Part shown: in pieces, positions 1 to 11,825 of the stretch
Layout: each line of letters begins with the position of its first letter
Numbering within the stretch: position 1 is the first letter of the stretch
Source: Balanoglossus misakiensis
Lineage: Eukaryota > Hemichordata
DNA: 64,000 bases
Assembly: GCA_040954595.2 (NCBI GenBank)
Contig: CM082588.2
Location: forward strand, 2,294,001 to 2,358,000
Reading direction: 5' to 3'
Translations under genes and position numbers: made by a program
The notes under the pieces: model-generated
The model's database searches: none
Seen by the model: only the letters and a program-made list of their open reading frames with translations
What the model was told of the DNA's origin: nothing

Positions 1-252
1 GACAGATGAACTAGGTAGGGCTGAAAAAGAGGTCCTTGCTTGATAATTTAATCTGGCTTAGGTCACTATGTGTGATCTTGTAAAATGATTGTGTTAGCTT
101 ATTATGAAGTGGTATAGTTATTGCATCTTAGTTAATCAGCATCCATAGATCATTCTTCCAATTGTGTATAATCTGGGGGAAAAATCTCAGACAATTTAAT
201 CCAGCCTCACGGTCCAACAGAATTTAAGCAATTTGCTCATTTTTGTTTTCAG
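1..252 (+). other. REPS1: Intron upstream of the first visible REPS1 exon
   Basis: No coding signal is seen here. The stretch ends in a pyrimidine-rich tract and AG at 251-252, the acceptor for the exon starting at 253. The upstream exons, including the first EH domain expected for this family, must lie left of the window. Confidence 0.7.
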
Positions 253-3200
253 TTCCTTCAGAAAGCTCAGACAGTGTTGCGCAGCAGTCTGGAGTTGTGC
301 CGCAGCAGCAGTCGGGGGTCGTCTCCCCTCAGATGATACAGCAGAATGCAGCAATGCACCAGGCTGCGATGCAGCCCCCGGCCGCCTACAAACAGCAACC
401 TGCTGCAACTTTCGTTTCCCCGCAACAGGCCGGGGTGTTGCAGCCGCCGCAGTCGCCGAGTGCGGTCGCCGTGAGTCAGCAACAGGCAGCACTACTACAG
501 CAGCAACAGGCTGCGGCGGCCCTGCAACAACAACAGCAGCAACAAGCCCAGGCCACCGCAGCAGCCCTGGCACATCAGCAGGCCATGCTGCAGCAGCAAC
601 AACAGCAGCAGTACAACCAGCAGATCTTTCAAGGGGTTTCACAGCAACACATGCATTTAGTAGAACAAGCAGCATTGCAGCAGCATACACATGAACAGTA
701 CAGTGACGACGTGTGGATGATTAATGAAGAGCAACGCGAGTATTACACTAAACAATTCAAAACCTTACAGCCAGACATTACTGGTCTTATTCAAGGTAAG
801 CATCTGGTGATATTAAGCATGCATGTATCAATACTATGTCTGCTGCTAAACATTGCCTTAGAAGCACCAAAGGCTTTTTTTAATCTTGAGCTTTTGTCCT
901 CCACAGGTGGTACAGCAAGGGAGTTTTTTCAGAAGTCTAAATTGTCTTTTCAAGAATTATCACACATTTGGTAAGAAGGTGTCTCATAAATATATATCTA
1001 TTGCCATGTCAAAATCACCAAACTCCTCGGGATTCGGGTTCTGAAAATTGAATGTTTGCCAGCAGCTCTGTCGTAAACTTGGACATGGTGCAATGACATG
1101 AGTGTTTTGCTAATCACTTGTATAAAGAATTTGAAGTATTTCAACAAAAACTGTCACTGGTAACCCTAACCATTTGTACTTGGTACCACAAACAGGCAAT
1201 TATCAGATGTGAACAAGGATGGTGCTCTATCGATTGAAGAATTCTTAACGGCAATGCACTTGGTGGTGTTGCGGAAGCATGATATTGAATTGCCAGACGT
1301 ACTGCCAGGATGCCTAATGCCAAAAATGGCCGGGCCACCTACAGAAGGTAAAAAAGATTCTTGAGTTTTCTTTGAGCGTTTGCATAATAGCTTTATTTTG
1401 TCTGTAATAATATAGTCCTCATATCTACTGTTGAGAGAAAGTGTGTGAACATAGACTTGTCAAAACATCTACACCCATGATGGTTGCATAAATACAGGAA
1501 AAAAACTTGAATCAATATATAAGTGAGTTTCTTAGCTGTATACCCAAATATATTGAGACTGGTTGGTCAAGCAATACCACCATTGTAATAAACCCATTGA
1601 CTCTCTCTCCCTCCTAAAAGTTGCCAAGTCTTGATGTAAAAAGCAACATGCATCGTGCAGCAAACTTTCTTTTTGTTTGGCGAATGTCAAAATACAAAGC
1701 TGTGTAATGCATAATGTTCAAGACTCATAGTCATAGCCACATGGCTGAAATTAACTGTCATAGTTTGTGCCAATCCCTCAATCCTGTTTTCAAAAGTAGA
1801 ATTTGACTTACAAACCAGAAACTAGGGATGGCAGGGTTAAATCCCCCCTCCCCATCATCTAACCCAACATATGTACTCACATGTCGAATATCTGCCACTT
1901 GACTTTTGCCTCATCTTTTCTTCCGTCGTGCTCTTTGGCCAATCATCATGCAGTGTTGGTGCATATTGATGAGTCGGATGCCCAACCAACGCCACCACAA
2001 ATAATCATAATATCTTCAGGTGACACCACATACTTACTCATAAATGTTCATCTGCTCTCACCAAAAGCAAAAAAAAAGAGAAAAGAAAATAAAGCCTGTG
2101 CTGTGATCCCGCTTTTAATGCTTTGTGAATTCTGCAGGCAACGGCAGAGTGCATGCACATCCCTGCTACCCTTCCACCCCTTTTATCTGTACATTAGCCC
2201 AGTCATTCAAAGGGAGATTTGGGTTAAACCACCTTTCAGGGGTGTGAAAAAGGTATTAACCTTGCTGTCCCCTACTACCCCCAGGGCAAGTTCATTGCAG
2301 CTATATTTGATTAGTGTGTGGCGTGCATGTTGTGTGTTTCTTACCTCCAGTGCCGTCAATTCCTGTGTTTGTGAATTCTCTGCTCCAGTGTGATGTTTCC
2401 AGTATTCATTTTCAACGTATTTCAGATACGCATATAATGAATGTTGTTTACTCAATACATATATGTTTTATTTTGTACTCGAATTTGATCAATTCAACTA
2501 AAATTTCCTGTATACAGAATTACTTTCCTGGTTTCTGCTTCCAATATAAAGTCTGATTTGCACAACGAGATACACAAGGGTCCCTGGCACGCACAGCACC
2601 ATGTGCAGACAGTTTACTGCCAGGGCATCACATGTTCCTACAGCAACAAACCAGCATTATCCATGTTTTTCTTATCCACAGATCCCTTCAGTAATGCCCC
2701 CTGCCCGACCACACCCACTCACCCAGTGCCAGCATCACCGGCTGCCAAGACACCCCCGGCCCAGTGGGTCGACCAGCAACAACAGTTGCAGCATCAACAA
2801 CAACAACAACAACAGCAGCAGCAGCAGCAACAACAGGGTGATGTAAGTTGCAGTACAGCGTTTAATCTTTGATATGATTTGTAGGACTAAGTCAACCATT
2901 CCTACTATTTTGTTGAAAAAGACCTGAGCATTATAATCTGGATTTAATAAATTAATCAATAACAGTTTTGATAGAAAGAACCATATGGGTTCATAAGAAG
3001 CATGGTGCCTTGTATATGCTGCACATAGCATGCGTTCTGCTTGGCTATTGTTGTAAAATAAATGCCCGACTAAAGATAGATGTGCTCTTTGCATGGAGAC
3101 CACTAGAGGATTTTTCATAAAAGGTGAAAAATCAAGTTCTACTTTCTGCATTTTACGGTCGTTGTAGGGCTCCACAGAGCCAGACTCATTCATGGAACAT

Positions 3201-6200
3201 CTACTAAAATCCAAGACCTAATCTCTCATTCCATGACAGTAGTGTTACCCACCAAGTGGGTAGATTCCATAATCGTACAGCCAGTCATTCTATGAGCGTA
3301 GTGTAGTTTTCCCCACGGCAGACACCCATTACACATCTGGTGGCATGGTTTGCTCAGGTAGCAGATGTACAATGTACCAATGATTGACATGTGCGCGGAA
3401 TGATTGACGTTTATCTCTCGTTTTTGATCTTGTCGACAGCAACAGTGGGCTACATTCTCTGATCACGGTTCCCCACCTGCCTTGCCACCATCCCCATCAT
3501 CACAGTCACCAGCTAACTTTGATTTTGCCTCCATCTCACCAGATCCCGTAAGTCATCTAGTTTCATCTCAAAAAGAAAAATCCAAGCTGTGAAGCAAGTG
3601 CATTAACTGTAATGCATGTCTGAAATTGGAGCATCTTGTATAGTGCATGGATCACTGAATTGAGAGGCATGACCAAAACAGCTGATTTTTATTTTTCATC
3701 TACTAACATGATTTAGAAATCGTGCGATAAGTCCATGTATTGAGCATGGCTGTTCGGCATGTGCCATGCAATATACTTGCATGGCTCACTAAATTTTGCA
3801 AAGTCTGCTGAAAACAAACTTCTTGTTTGTCAGGTAACTTAAATTATGATTTCCAAATTTTGTGACAAATCTTTCTGATATTCTGCAAAGATCAATGAAT
3901 CCATTGCATTCTGGGTGATCAGCGGTTCTGTCTCACAAAAATATCAGTGAACATATTCAATCATATGATCCAGTTTACATGTGGGTTCTTGTTGCTGCTG
4001 CTTCAGAGCTTGGATACAAGTGTTCTTTGTGATAGTTTTCATCACGTCATATTTTGTGTGTGTATACACGTGTCCAGTGAAAATCATTCAGTGTTACAGT
4101 ACAGATCAAAACTATGTTTCCAATTGTGTCGGCTGAGGAAACTGATGTTAGCACAGGCTTTCAGTATACATGCTATAATACTCATATTTTTGCCATATTT
4201 TCAACTGAATTATTATTAAACTTGATGTCACAATATTGCAATTTCACAGGAAGGGAAGATTGTTCAACCAATTCCACTGAGGATGTCTCCTGATGGTCAA
4301 CCTTTACCTCCAGAGTATGCAGACAGTAAAGATTCTCTGAGGCCAAGAACATTTTCAGGTAAAAAAAACAGTGGTGTTTTGGATGAAGGATTTGAATGGC
4401 CAACTTTTCCAAATGGTTGTCAATCACAGATCATGTCAAAGTCACTCTCTGTCAGTGTCAATGTCAAAGTCAATGTCTTCCATGTACGTTTTCTACCCAG
4501 ATCCTGGAACAGGTGTTGGCATGCCAGACGATGACCTTAGTCGCGGCCCCAATGACCTTCCCATACTGAGTCCCAGCAAGCAGAGATCACTGACAGATGC
4601 TGACACCTCGGAGCAGCAGAAACCGGCCAAACTGCCACCTCCACCGGCCAAGGATAAACGTAGCAAGTCTATCACCACAACACTCACAGGTACTGTGCAA
4701 GAACCATGACCCTGCTGTGGTGTTTTCGGTTCAGGTCCCGACCTCTGTGTCAACTGGGCATGTGCAATATCCAAGGTGTCAAATACTACAGACTGGTGTA
4801 TTCCTGATGGTCGGGCTATGTGTTTGCCAACTGGTAGAACTTGGACAATTCAAGGCTGTCTGGTTCGTTAGTGTATCTAGGGTATCTGCAAACAAGGTTT
4901 TTAGTCTCAAATTTTTGGTCATTTATTGGTCTTGTTGAATGGTTGGAGTATACACAGGTCCAGGAGAAACCAGACTAACAGCATTGAGAGTGTCCACTAG
5001 AATTGCCAGTGCAGTGTGCGTAGCTTGGTACTCTTTTTGTCAGCTGGTGGTGAACTGTCTGTCTTTTCAAAAGTAACTCTCAGCATAAGATTTTCTCATC
5101 GCAAAGGGTGGGGTGAACAGGTTATGAAAGGAGGGTGACTGTGCGTGGCTGCATAAGCAGGGAAGTCAGGAAGATGGAAGGGTCCAAATGGAAGGGAGGT
5201 TGTTAAAATCAGGCACCATGAACACAGACTAATTCCATTGTCATGGAGGTGTCAGTAATGTCCAAGTAAGGTGATGGGCTTGTTGACTACTAGCACTTGA
5301 TTACATAGACTAATCCATTGCATTGGATGTACTCTTGAATGTCGTACTCGCAGTCGGGTGGTCTAACTACATTACAGTCTTGAAAATTTAGTCGTTAATA
5401 AGGGTTGGTGATGGTGCTGTAACTCAGAAAGTCGTCCATGTTGGGTGAAACCATTACTAAGAAGGGGCTAACAGCCTTTGTAAATTTTGGGGGTGATGGA
5501 CTACTTATTAACCATTTACAGGTATGACAGTAAGTATTATTAACCCTTCTCCACAGCTGGTAAGACCGTGGATAACCAAGTGGCCTCGTCATCATCGTCG
5601 GCACAAAAACATATCATCCCACCACCTCCATCAGCGCCCGCCACTCCCACTTCAGTGAAACCATCCCATCCTCACGCATTGTTGAGGTCCAGACCCAGGT
5701 AACACAGAAAACAAAAGTGTTAAAAATAAAAAACAAAAGTTTAAAAAATGAACAATGTTTGACTGCACTAAAATGTCCTTTGTTGTAAATTGTGTGTCTC
5801 CTGAAATAAAAAAATATTTGTTGCTTTTTGTTTTGTTTTTAAGCATAAATATTGCAGTTTATTTAATTTAATGTTTATATTTTTTGATGACACAGCACGG
5901 ATGAAGCATTGCTTAGGTACATGCAAGTTTTAAAAATTATTATTTGCTATTTTTTAAATGGAGTTATTTTTTTCTGCATGCAAATAGAATTATAGTAGTG
6001 TATGCATGGTTCAGTAGATCAAGAAAAATTAATGTTTGGGTTTTATGGTCACACCATTTCTCAACCATGGTTTGGTCCAATTTCACTGTTTCTTGCGGTA
6101 AAGTTGGACCTGTGTACGAGGAAATAGGGGTGAAAGGGTTGCGCTCTTTCTTTTTGTGTGTCTGTGTGCATGGTGTATTTGTGCCCATGTGTGCCAGTCT

Positions 6201-8852
6201 TTCAGTGTTAACCTGCCTGCTAACAAAATGCATGATGCATTCTTCACTATAACGCTAACATATCATTTTGCTGCATTTTATTTTGTTGATGTCTTCATGT
6301 TTCCCCACCTTCCCTGCCACGCAGATCACATTCTAGCACAGCCTCCATGCCACTGTCCAGAAAAACGGCTGCCATCAGCGCGTCGTCTTCAGAGCGGCAA
6401 GACAAACAGCCCCCAACCAAGAAGCTGGAGCCCCCTCCTCCTCTGCCCCCTCCGCGGAAGTTGACTCATGCTAGGTCGTCCTCCCTCGATCTTAGCAAAT
6501 TGTCCCTGCAAGGAGGGGACAGTATTCCTGGTAAGAAATTAAAGATGAGAGGGGGCGGGGGTGGGAAATGAAGTGATAATTTGGGCATCAGGATACGTAC
6601 AGGAGTTTTAGCCACCTGGACAATGTGGAATATTTTGATTGAGAGAGGATGCTGTATTGTAGCATAAATAAAAGTCGATATGGTTAATGGTTTGTCCCAA
6701 TGTTGATTGTGATATCAACAGACTTTGGTTGCTTTAATATGGGTCTGTGAAATCTGGTTTTTGTGTTTTATCTATTCACTGTACCGAAATGTTCAATACG
6801 GTCAAGATGTGTTAGTAATATGTGTGTCTCAGATTTAATGATGAGAGATTTACGTGTACTGTACATGTTGATGTTTGTGTATCTTACCGGGTATGTCCTC
6901 TGCATGATCTCTACATCCTGGTATTTTGTTGTTATGGACCATTGATAATTGCTGGTTCTATTCATTGAATTCCGTACTGGATTGCAATTATAACCCTTGT
7001 ATTTTTTGACCTCAGTTCTTGAAAATAACCGGAAGAATGCCTGGACATTTCTGGAAGTTAGACGAACTTTGAATCTTGTAACCTTGAATTTTTGTGTACA
7101 CATGCACATATTTATCATTGTGATTTGGTTTGATTTGATTCATTTTGGCCTATATATTGTCAAAAATTTCATTGGTTTCCAGAAAATATAGTTCATGAAG
7201 ACATGTGTATGAAGGTATGTGTATGTAATGTCAACTAAAAAAATGATACATGATGTTTCACTTGTAGACAATACAGAAAAGATGTCAGTTCCTCACAGGC
7301 CCAGTGTTCCACCAAGAACAGGAGGGCAAGGGGTGAGTATTATATGCACGTCAGTTTGTGTTGTGATGCGAAGTGATCCAATATGGCTGCCAGGTGGCGG
7401 CCATTTTGTTATGATATTTTTCAAGTCCTTCTCTCAGACATACCTGGATCAATTTCATTCAAAGTTGGTATGAAGCTTGGTCCCAAAGTAGACATGGTCT
7501 TCATGCTGTGCACGATATGTTTTATATTAAACCAATGATTTTTTAAAACCATCATTACAGAGCGGGAAAGCACATCTTGTGAGTCAACAGAGCGAGCCAG
7601 CTTTAGCAAACAATGCCTCACAGGGACCAGGTGACCAGCCAGATGGTACTGATCTACAAGATTTTGCTGATTTCAGTAAATTTGAAAAAATGACGGCAGA
7701 TTCACCCAAATCAAGACAAAGGCCATCGCCGGACTCTGCACACAGAAGAGCAATGTCGCTTGATTATAAAAAAGTTGTAAGTATTGTGACAGACGTGATA
7801 GTAACATCGAGACATTTTCAAGCATTTCATGCAGACTGTTGCTGACATAGGAGCATAATAACTGTAAATGATGTCCATATTTTTCAGAGATCTTTAGAAG
7901 ATTGTAAGTTAGCACCTCCACCAAGGCCTGCTGAACCAGCGAGTAAGTTCACATTTTGTATTGTAAAATTGCTTCAGTAGTGTACATGGAATCAATACAC
8001 ACCACATTGAAACTGACAACCATCTGGTTCTACTTGCCAGAAATATACCTCAATAGAGGTGAAATGTTATGTGTTTGTTTTCTTTCTTCAGAGGGAAGTA
8101 CGGAGAAAGCAGAAGAAGTCAGTTCGGAGATGAAAGCCCAGCCGACCAAGAGAAGGGTAAGTTTGAACCACACATGTATCATGGATGCTTCCAATATGTG
8201 CGTATGACTTTTGAAATAGGCAGGATCTGCAAGTCACAACAAACTTTGAAACAATGTTTTCGGTGTCCCTCCACAGGCACCTTCTCCACCATCGGCCAGT
8301 AAAGGACGCCACCTATCAGGGGACGAGTTGCAATCAGAAAGCAAGGAAGATTTCACTAAAGAGAGGAAAAGGCATGCATCAGCTCCACCAATACCCATTA
8401 CCCAGTAAGTTGAAGATACTGACTTCTTTTCAGTTATGTATCTGTGTTCAAAGTTGAATCCAAAGTATACTACATTATAGTGGAAGTAGACTGGTTCAGC
8501 TATTGTATAAAGAACTGTTTCTGTAAAAGTTTGTATACATCTAAGTTGTAACATACATGTTAAGTGCTAAGTACCACTGGTCCAATACACACAAGTTCTG
8601 TTGATACGAGCCTCGATCAAAGGTTGCAGATGTTCTGGTCATTCGCATAAAATGTCCCTGTGTCTTTGTTATTTCAGGCCAGTCGGTCCACGTGAGAAGA
8701 AGACCATCCAGGCATCGATACGAAATGCTAAAGATAGGAACACCATGCTCAACCGTGTCAGCAATGAACTTCAACAAGAACTCAAACAGATCATGGAAGA
8801 ACGTGTGGCTTTAGAGCTACAACTCGAACATCTCAAACCATTCAACAATTAA
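253..8852 (+). CDS. REPS1: RalBP1-associated EH-domain protein (REPS1/REPS2 orthologue), 5'-partial
   Basis: Endocytic adaptor that links Ral/RalBP1 signalling to clathrin-mediated receptor uptake in the cytoplasm. Exons read from splice sites and phase: 253-795, 907-970, 1196-1347, 2682-2842, 3440-3547, 4250-4358, 4501-4689, 5557-5698, (optional 5896-5916), 6325-6530, 7268-7332, 7561-7776, 7888-7942, 8092-8156, 8277-8404, 8678-8852 (TAA). The joined frame stays open for 791 codons, or 798 with the optional microexon. Order of parts: Gln-rich segment, EH domain (residues about 150-250), a DPF motif (2682-2690), a second poly-Q, a long Ser/Pro-rich region with PPPPLPPP, a SSSLDL motif shared with vertebrate REPS, an acidic DFADF stretch, and a C-terminal coiled coil. 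REPS1 and REPS2 are not separated; an invertebrate probably has one ancestral gene. Identity is firm, individual small exons less so. Confidence 0.9.
283..700 (+). repeat. REPS1: Gln-rich CAG/CAA tract within REPS1 coding exon
   Basis: The first visible exon encodes mostly Gln and Ala, using mixed CAG and CAA codons with runs of up to seven Gln. Both strands are therefore open: a 164-codon Ala-rich reverse frame and a shifted Ala-rich forward frame are shadows. The mixed codons indicate an older, interrupted tract rather than a pure trinucleotide expansion. Confidence 0.85.
706..1334 (+). other. REPS1: EH domain of REPS1 (split over three exons)
   Basis: The EH domain is a pair of EF-hands that binds NPF-containing endocytic partners. 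It starts near DVWMINEEQREYYTKQF (end of exon 253-795), continues through GGTAREFFQKSKLSFQELSH (907-970) and finishes in exon 1196-1347. The second EF-hand loop reads DVNKDGALSIEEF, with D-N-D-G at positions 1, 3, 5, 6 and E at 12, so a calcium-competent loop appears retained. It is preceded by W, as in other EH domains (SHIWQLSD). It aligns with the second EH domain of vertebrate REPS proteins. Confidence 0.92.
1348..2681 (+). other. REPS1: REPS1 intron, 1.3 kb
   Basis: GT at 1348 and AG at 2680-2681 join phase-1 codons (g|at, giving the D of DPF). Open frames inside it, up to 170 codons on the plus strand at 1881-2393, resemble no family I know and lack splice continuity with the gene. Other REPS1 introns over 500 bp (2843-3439, 3548-4249, 4690-5556, 5699-6324, 6531-7267) likewise hold nothing I can name. 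Confidence 0.7.
2777..2836 (+). repeat. REPS1: Second poly-Q tract (CAA/CAG) in REPS1
   Basis: About 20 near-consecutive CAA and CAG codons end the exon 2682-2842, with one Leu and one His interrupting early. A run of pure CAA then pure CAG makes this the more slippage-prone of the two Gln tracts. Confidence 0.85.
5896..5916 (+). other. REPS1: Candidate 21-nt microexon of REPS1
   Basis: A 21-nt segment is preceded by CACAG and followed by GTACAT. It has the same phase (2) as the flanking exons and would insert seven residues (about STDEALL) at the Arg/Ser junction between exons 5557-5698 and 6325-6530. Vertebrate REPS1 has a similar Ser-rich plus acidic sequence at this place (recalled, not aligned). 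Skipping it keeps the frame, so it could be alternatively spliced. Confidence 0.45.
8690..8852 (+). other. REPS1: C-terminal coiled coil of REPS1 (RalBP1-binding region)
   Basis: The last 50 or so residues begin KKTIQASIRNAKDRN, continue with ELQQELKQIMEERVALELQL and end at TAA 8850-8852. They match the family C-terminus, where the RalBP1-binding coiled coil has been mapped in mammals. Heptad-spaced Leu/Ile/Val are visible. This end was the strongest key to the gene's identity. Confidence 0.9.
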
Positions 8853-9068
8853 TTTATAAAAGAATTCTTTTTTTCTGCCAAAACCAGCATTAACTATATC
8901 CACCCAATGCCCCTTTCATACTTTTTTCCCCGAGAGAAGTGAAATGTAAGGTATCTGTAGCATTCAAAGTGCAAAAAGTGTTCTTTTTTCAATGGGTATT
9001 CTTTGGGTTTCTTTAGCTATTGTGGACAGATGTGGTGAATATTGCAAACTCAGTTTACTTAGGGAGAT

Positions 9069-9141
9069 GCTGGTTGCTTGGTTACAGAGGTGATATTGGT
9101 TGCTTGGTTGCAGAGGTGATACTGGTTGCTTGGTTACAGAG
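9069..9141 (+). repeat. Short tandem repeat, three copies of about 27 bp
   Basis: Three adjacent copies of a unit around TGGTTGCTTGGTTACAGAG, differing at one or two bases, lie in the presumed REPS1 3' UTR. Confidence 0.8.
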
Positions 9142-9170
9142 AACAATGACGATGGTTAGTCTGCTACAAT

Positions 9171-9176
9171 AATAAA
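9171..9176 (+). terminator. Proximal AATAAA polyadenylation signal, REPS1
   Basis: Consensus hexamer about 320 bp after the REPS1 stop. A TG-rich stretch follows within 40 bp. Confidence 0.45.
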
Positions 9177-10595
9177 AGTGTACAGCATTTGAGTTTTCTG
9201 TTGGTGTTCAGTTTCTAGTCAGTATGTTGCAGACAGACATGAACATTGATATCAAATGTTGCAGATAACTGTGGTACATAAACATTGTTGCCAAACGTAC
9301 ACCTCCATCTTTCACCAGTCAAACCGAAGGAGGCAGAGAACTGGTGTTGTACTGATAGTTGCTGATTTTGTGCTTAAAATGTTGTGCCAAGATAGCAGTT
9401 TGCATCAGATGAGATTTTTATATATATATTAACATAGATCATACGGGGAATAGCTTTAATATGAAACAATTACATTAGGTTGTTTCTAAGCTCCTATAGA
9501 AGAATCACAATATAAATGCATGCAGCAATTTTATATGAACTGTGTACCAAATCATGTACTAGCTGTGAATGAACTTAACGCACAGATACTCTCGTAAAAA
9601 TGTCATAATTTACATAAATTGGAAGATTTGTAAGTTTGAACGACAGCGTTAAATTTATGCAAAGTAGGGGAATTCCATTTCTGAGTGGCCTAAGGAGCAT
9701 TTTCCATTGTTATGCAGATATTGTAGTTCCTCGGAGTGAGAACAGAACTTTCCAATGAACTGCACTATCTTTAATACATTCGTAAGTCAGTACCCAGAGA
9801 ATATGTATCAGGGTGGCTCCTAAAACCCAAAGAGCTGTATTGGTCATATTTACTACGATTTTAAATTTAAAAGCTTGTATTTTTTATAATTTAATGTGAT
9901 GTTTTAGGTGGAGAAGACTTTTTATTGGTGCTCCATTGTTTTGCTTTGCAAATAGAATTTTTTTTGGTTTGTTGGGACTTCGGTTAGTTGCAAAAGTGTA
10001 GTTTGACATAGGGAAACACCAACTGTCACCAAAAGTCTCTTTAGTTGAAAAAATATGAACAATTTCATAATTATATTGGGCAGCTTGTATTTCATTACTT
10101 TATCACTGCCATTTCAAATTATCATTATAAATGAAAAAAAAAAGATAAAAAATGCCCAGCATATGAAATTTTAAAATATGGCCCATTTTGTCCCTACTGT
10201 GGCTGGACAGATCAAAAACCTGTTTATGTCTGTCACCATAGATGGTATTATTTGCAAGTGGGAACATTGTATTTTTTATAGGAAAAGAAGGCAATGGAAT
10301 GTAAATGTTCCAGTACAATTTTTAGTTCTGAAAACAAAGAAAGAAGGAGCTTGGTAGAAATAATCTTGTAATGAAGCTGCAACCCGACAGAAACTTGAAA
10401 ACCATCATAAAGTCGACCAAGCAGCAGTGTGCTCCTATGAATTATGTTTTTTTGTTGTTCTCCAGTGATTTACCGAATTATATAACTGCCTTAGACACCA
10501 AGCAATAGTGCATCTCCAGTCAGCCATCTTGAACAGCAACCATTCTTTTGCTCGCCATAGACATAGACAGAAGCAAAACTTGTCCGTTCTCTGGT

Positions 10596-10634
10596 GATTT
10601 GATTTTGTCATGAGGTGATTTGATTTTGTCATGC
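10596..10634 (+). repeat. Direct duplication of a 19-bp unit
   Basis: GGTGATTTGATTTTGTCATG occurs twice back to back, separated by one A. This looks like simple local slippage. Confidence 0.75.
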
Positions 10635-11087
10635 AGTGGCTGGTGCTTTGCTGAAGGTGAATTTTCTTTCATGGGGAACCCTTTCACCCCCTCTTTTCCC
10701 TACATAGCTCCACCCGCACTTGAGCCATTGACAGTTATGAGACTGTGGGGGTGTGAAAGGTCATTGAAGTAGATCTGGCGAGATTTTTGAAATATTTTGT
10801 TTGTGTTGCATGTCATTTTTTTTTTGCTCACTGGAGCTGTTGGAAACTCAGTCTTGATACCACAAGCAAATACTGCATGTTGACTTTTTTGTCAGTTCAT
10901 TCATCCTGCATTAAAGGTGAATATACTGACATATCTGCAGAAACTCTATTAAGGTGGGAAAGTGCACAATAGCGACGATTATGCTGGAGAGGATCTTACT
11001 GGGAAGGGTGGGATTTTGCATGCTACCTTCCTTAATACAATTATGGATATTGAAGTAATCTATATGTATGCTAATGTTTATTTACTG

Positions 11088-11093
11088 AATAAA
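11088..11093 (+). terminator. Distal AATAAA polyadenylation signal, REPS1
   Basis: Consensus hexamer about 65 bp before the MITE at 11158. It is followed by a T/G-rich stretch (tttggtgttt), consistent with a downstream element. Confidence 0.45.
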
Positions 11094-11157
11094 CACATTA
11101 TACAAAGTAGATATGCCTCTTTGGTGTTTTAATAGAGTGCAGTACATTGACCTTACT

Positions 11158-11825
11158 TTAAAAGGACAAAGTCTCTCTCTTGCTGCCCTTTTCCTATTAA
11201 GTATGTTTGATACAAGACACCATTGATTTTAAGTACATGTGAATACATGTTTATAGTGAATCAACATTCAACCACAAACAACTTCCATCCTGCATATAGA
11301 TGTGAGAGTAAAAATCTCGCCAAAATGAATAAATGGTAAACACTGATTCATTTTTGGCTACTTTAGATTATTCATTTCTTGCCGAAAATAATTTTTCATT
11401 TACTCATTAAATTCGGGGGGAGGGGATGGGGGTCTTTTCAAAATTGTCTTAAAATTAAGACTTTCAAAATGGCCGCCAAATTTGAGATTCAAAATGGCCG
11501 CCTATACCTGTGCTTAGTCTATGGCATTCAAAATGGCCGCCAAATTTAGTGACTTTGAAAATCTCTATGGTAAACATTATGTAGAAATTTTACTCATAGT
11601 TCAACCACACACACCTTCCATCCCACTTGTAGACGCGAGAGCAAAATGAATATTCGGTGTTTACCATTTATTCATTTTGGCGAGATTTTTACTCTCATAT
11701 CCTACAAACGTGATGGTTGAATGTTGATTCACTATATATCCACATGTGCATTAGCATAGCCAGAGTAGTGAATCAAACATAATAAATGGGAAAAGAAGAG
11801 TGAGAGAGAGACTTTGTCCCTTTAA
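11158..11825. mobile_element. TTAA-flanked foldback MITE, about 660 bp
   Basis: Both ends are TTAA followed by A(A/G)GGACAAAGTCTCTCTCT on the left and its reverse complement on the right. The long inverted arms (about 11158-11343 and 11657-11825) share further blocks, for example GTGAATCAACATTCAACC and TAAAAATCTCGCCAAAATGA. The centre holds three copies of CAAAATGGCCGCC and a direct copy of part of the left arm (about 11598-11655). No transposase frame is present, so it is non-autonomous. TTAA target duplication is the hallmark of piggyBac-type transposition; assignment to that superfamily is inference. Confidence 0.75.

Larger units (their letters stand above)
8853..11157 (+). other. REPS1: REPS1 3' UTR and following intergenic DNA
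   Basis: No coding signal. There are AT-rich stretches and two plausible polyadenylation hexamers, at 9171 and 11088. Transcript length cannot be settled from sequence alone. Confidence 0.55.

Noticed and set aside
196-690. 164-codon minus frame opposite the first REPS1 exon
   Set aside because: It is the Ala/Val-rich antisense shadow of the CAG/CAA tract; the plus frame matches a known family with correct splicing.
1881-2393. 170-codon plus frame within a REPS1 intron
   Set aside because: No similarity to any family, and the REPS1 phase joins cleanly across it without this segment.
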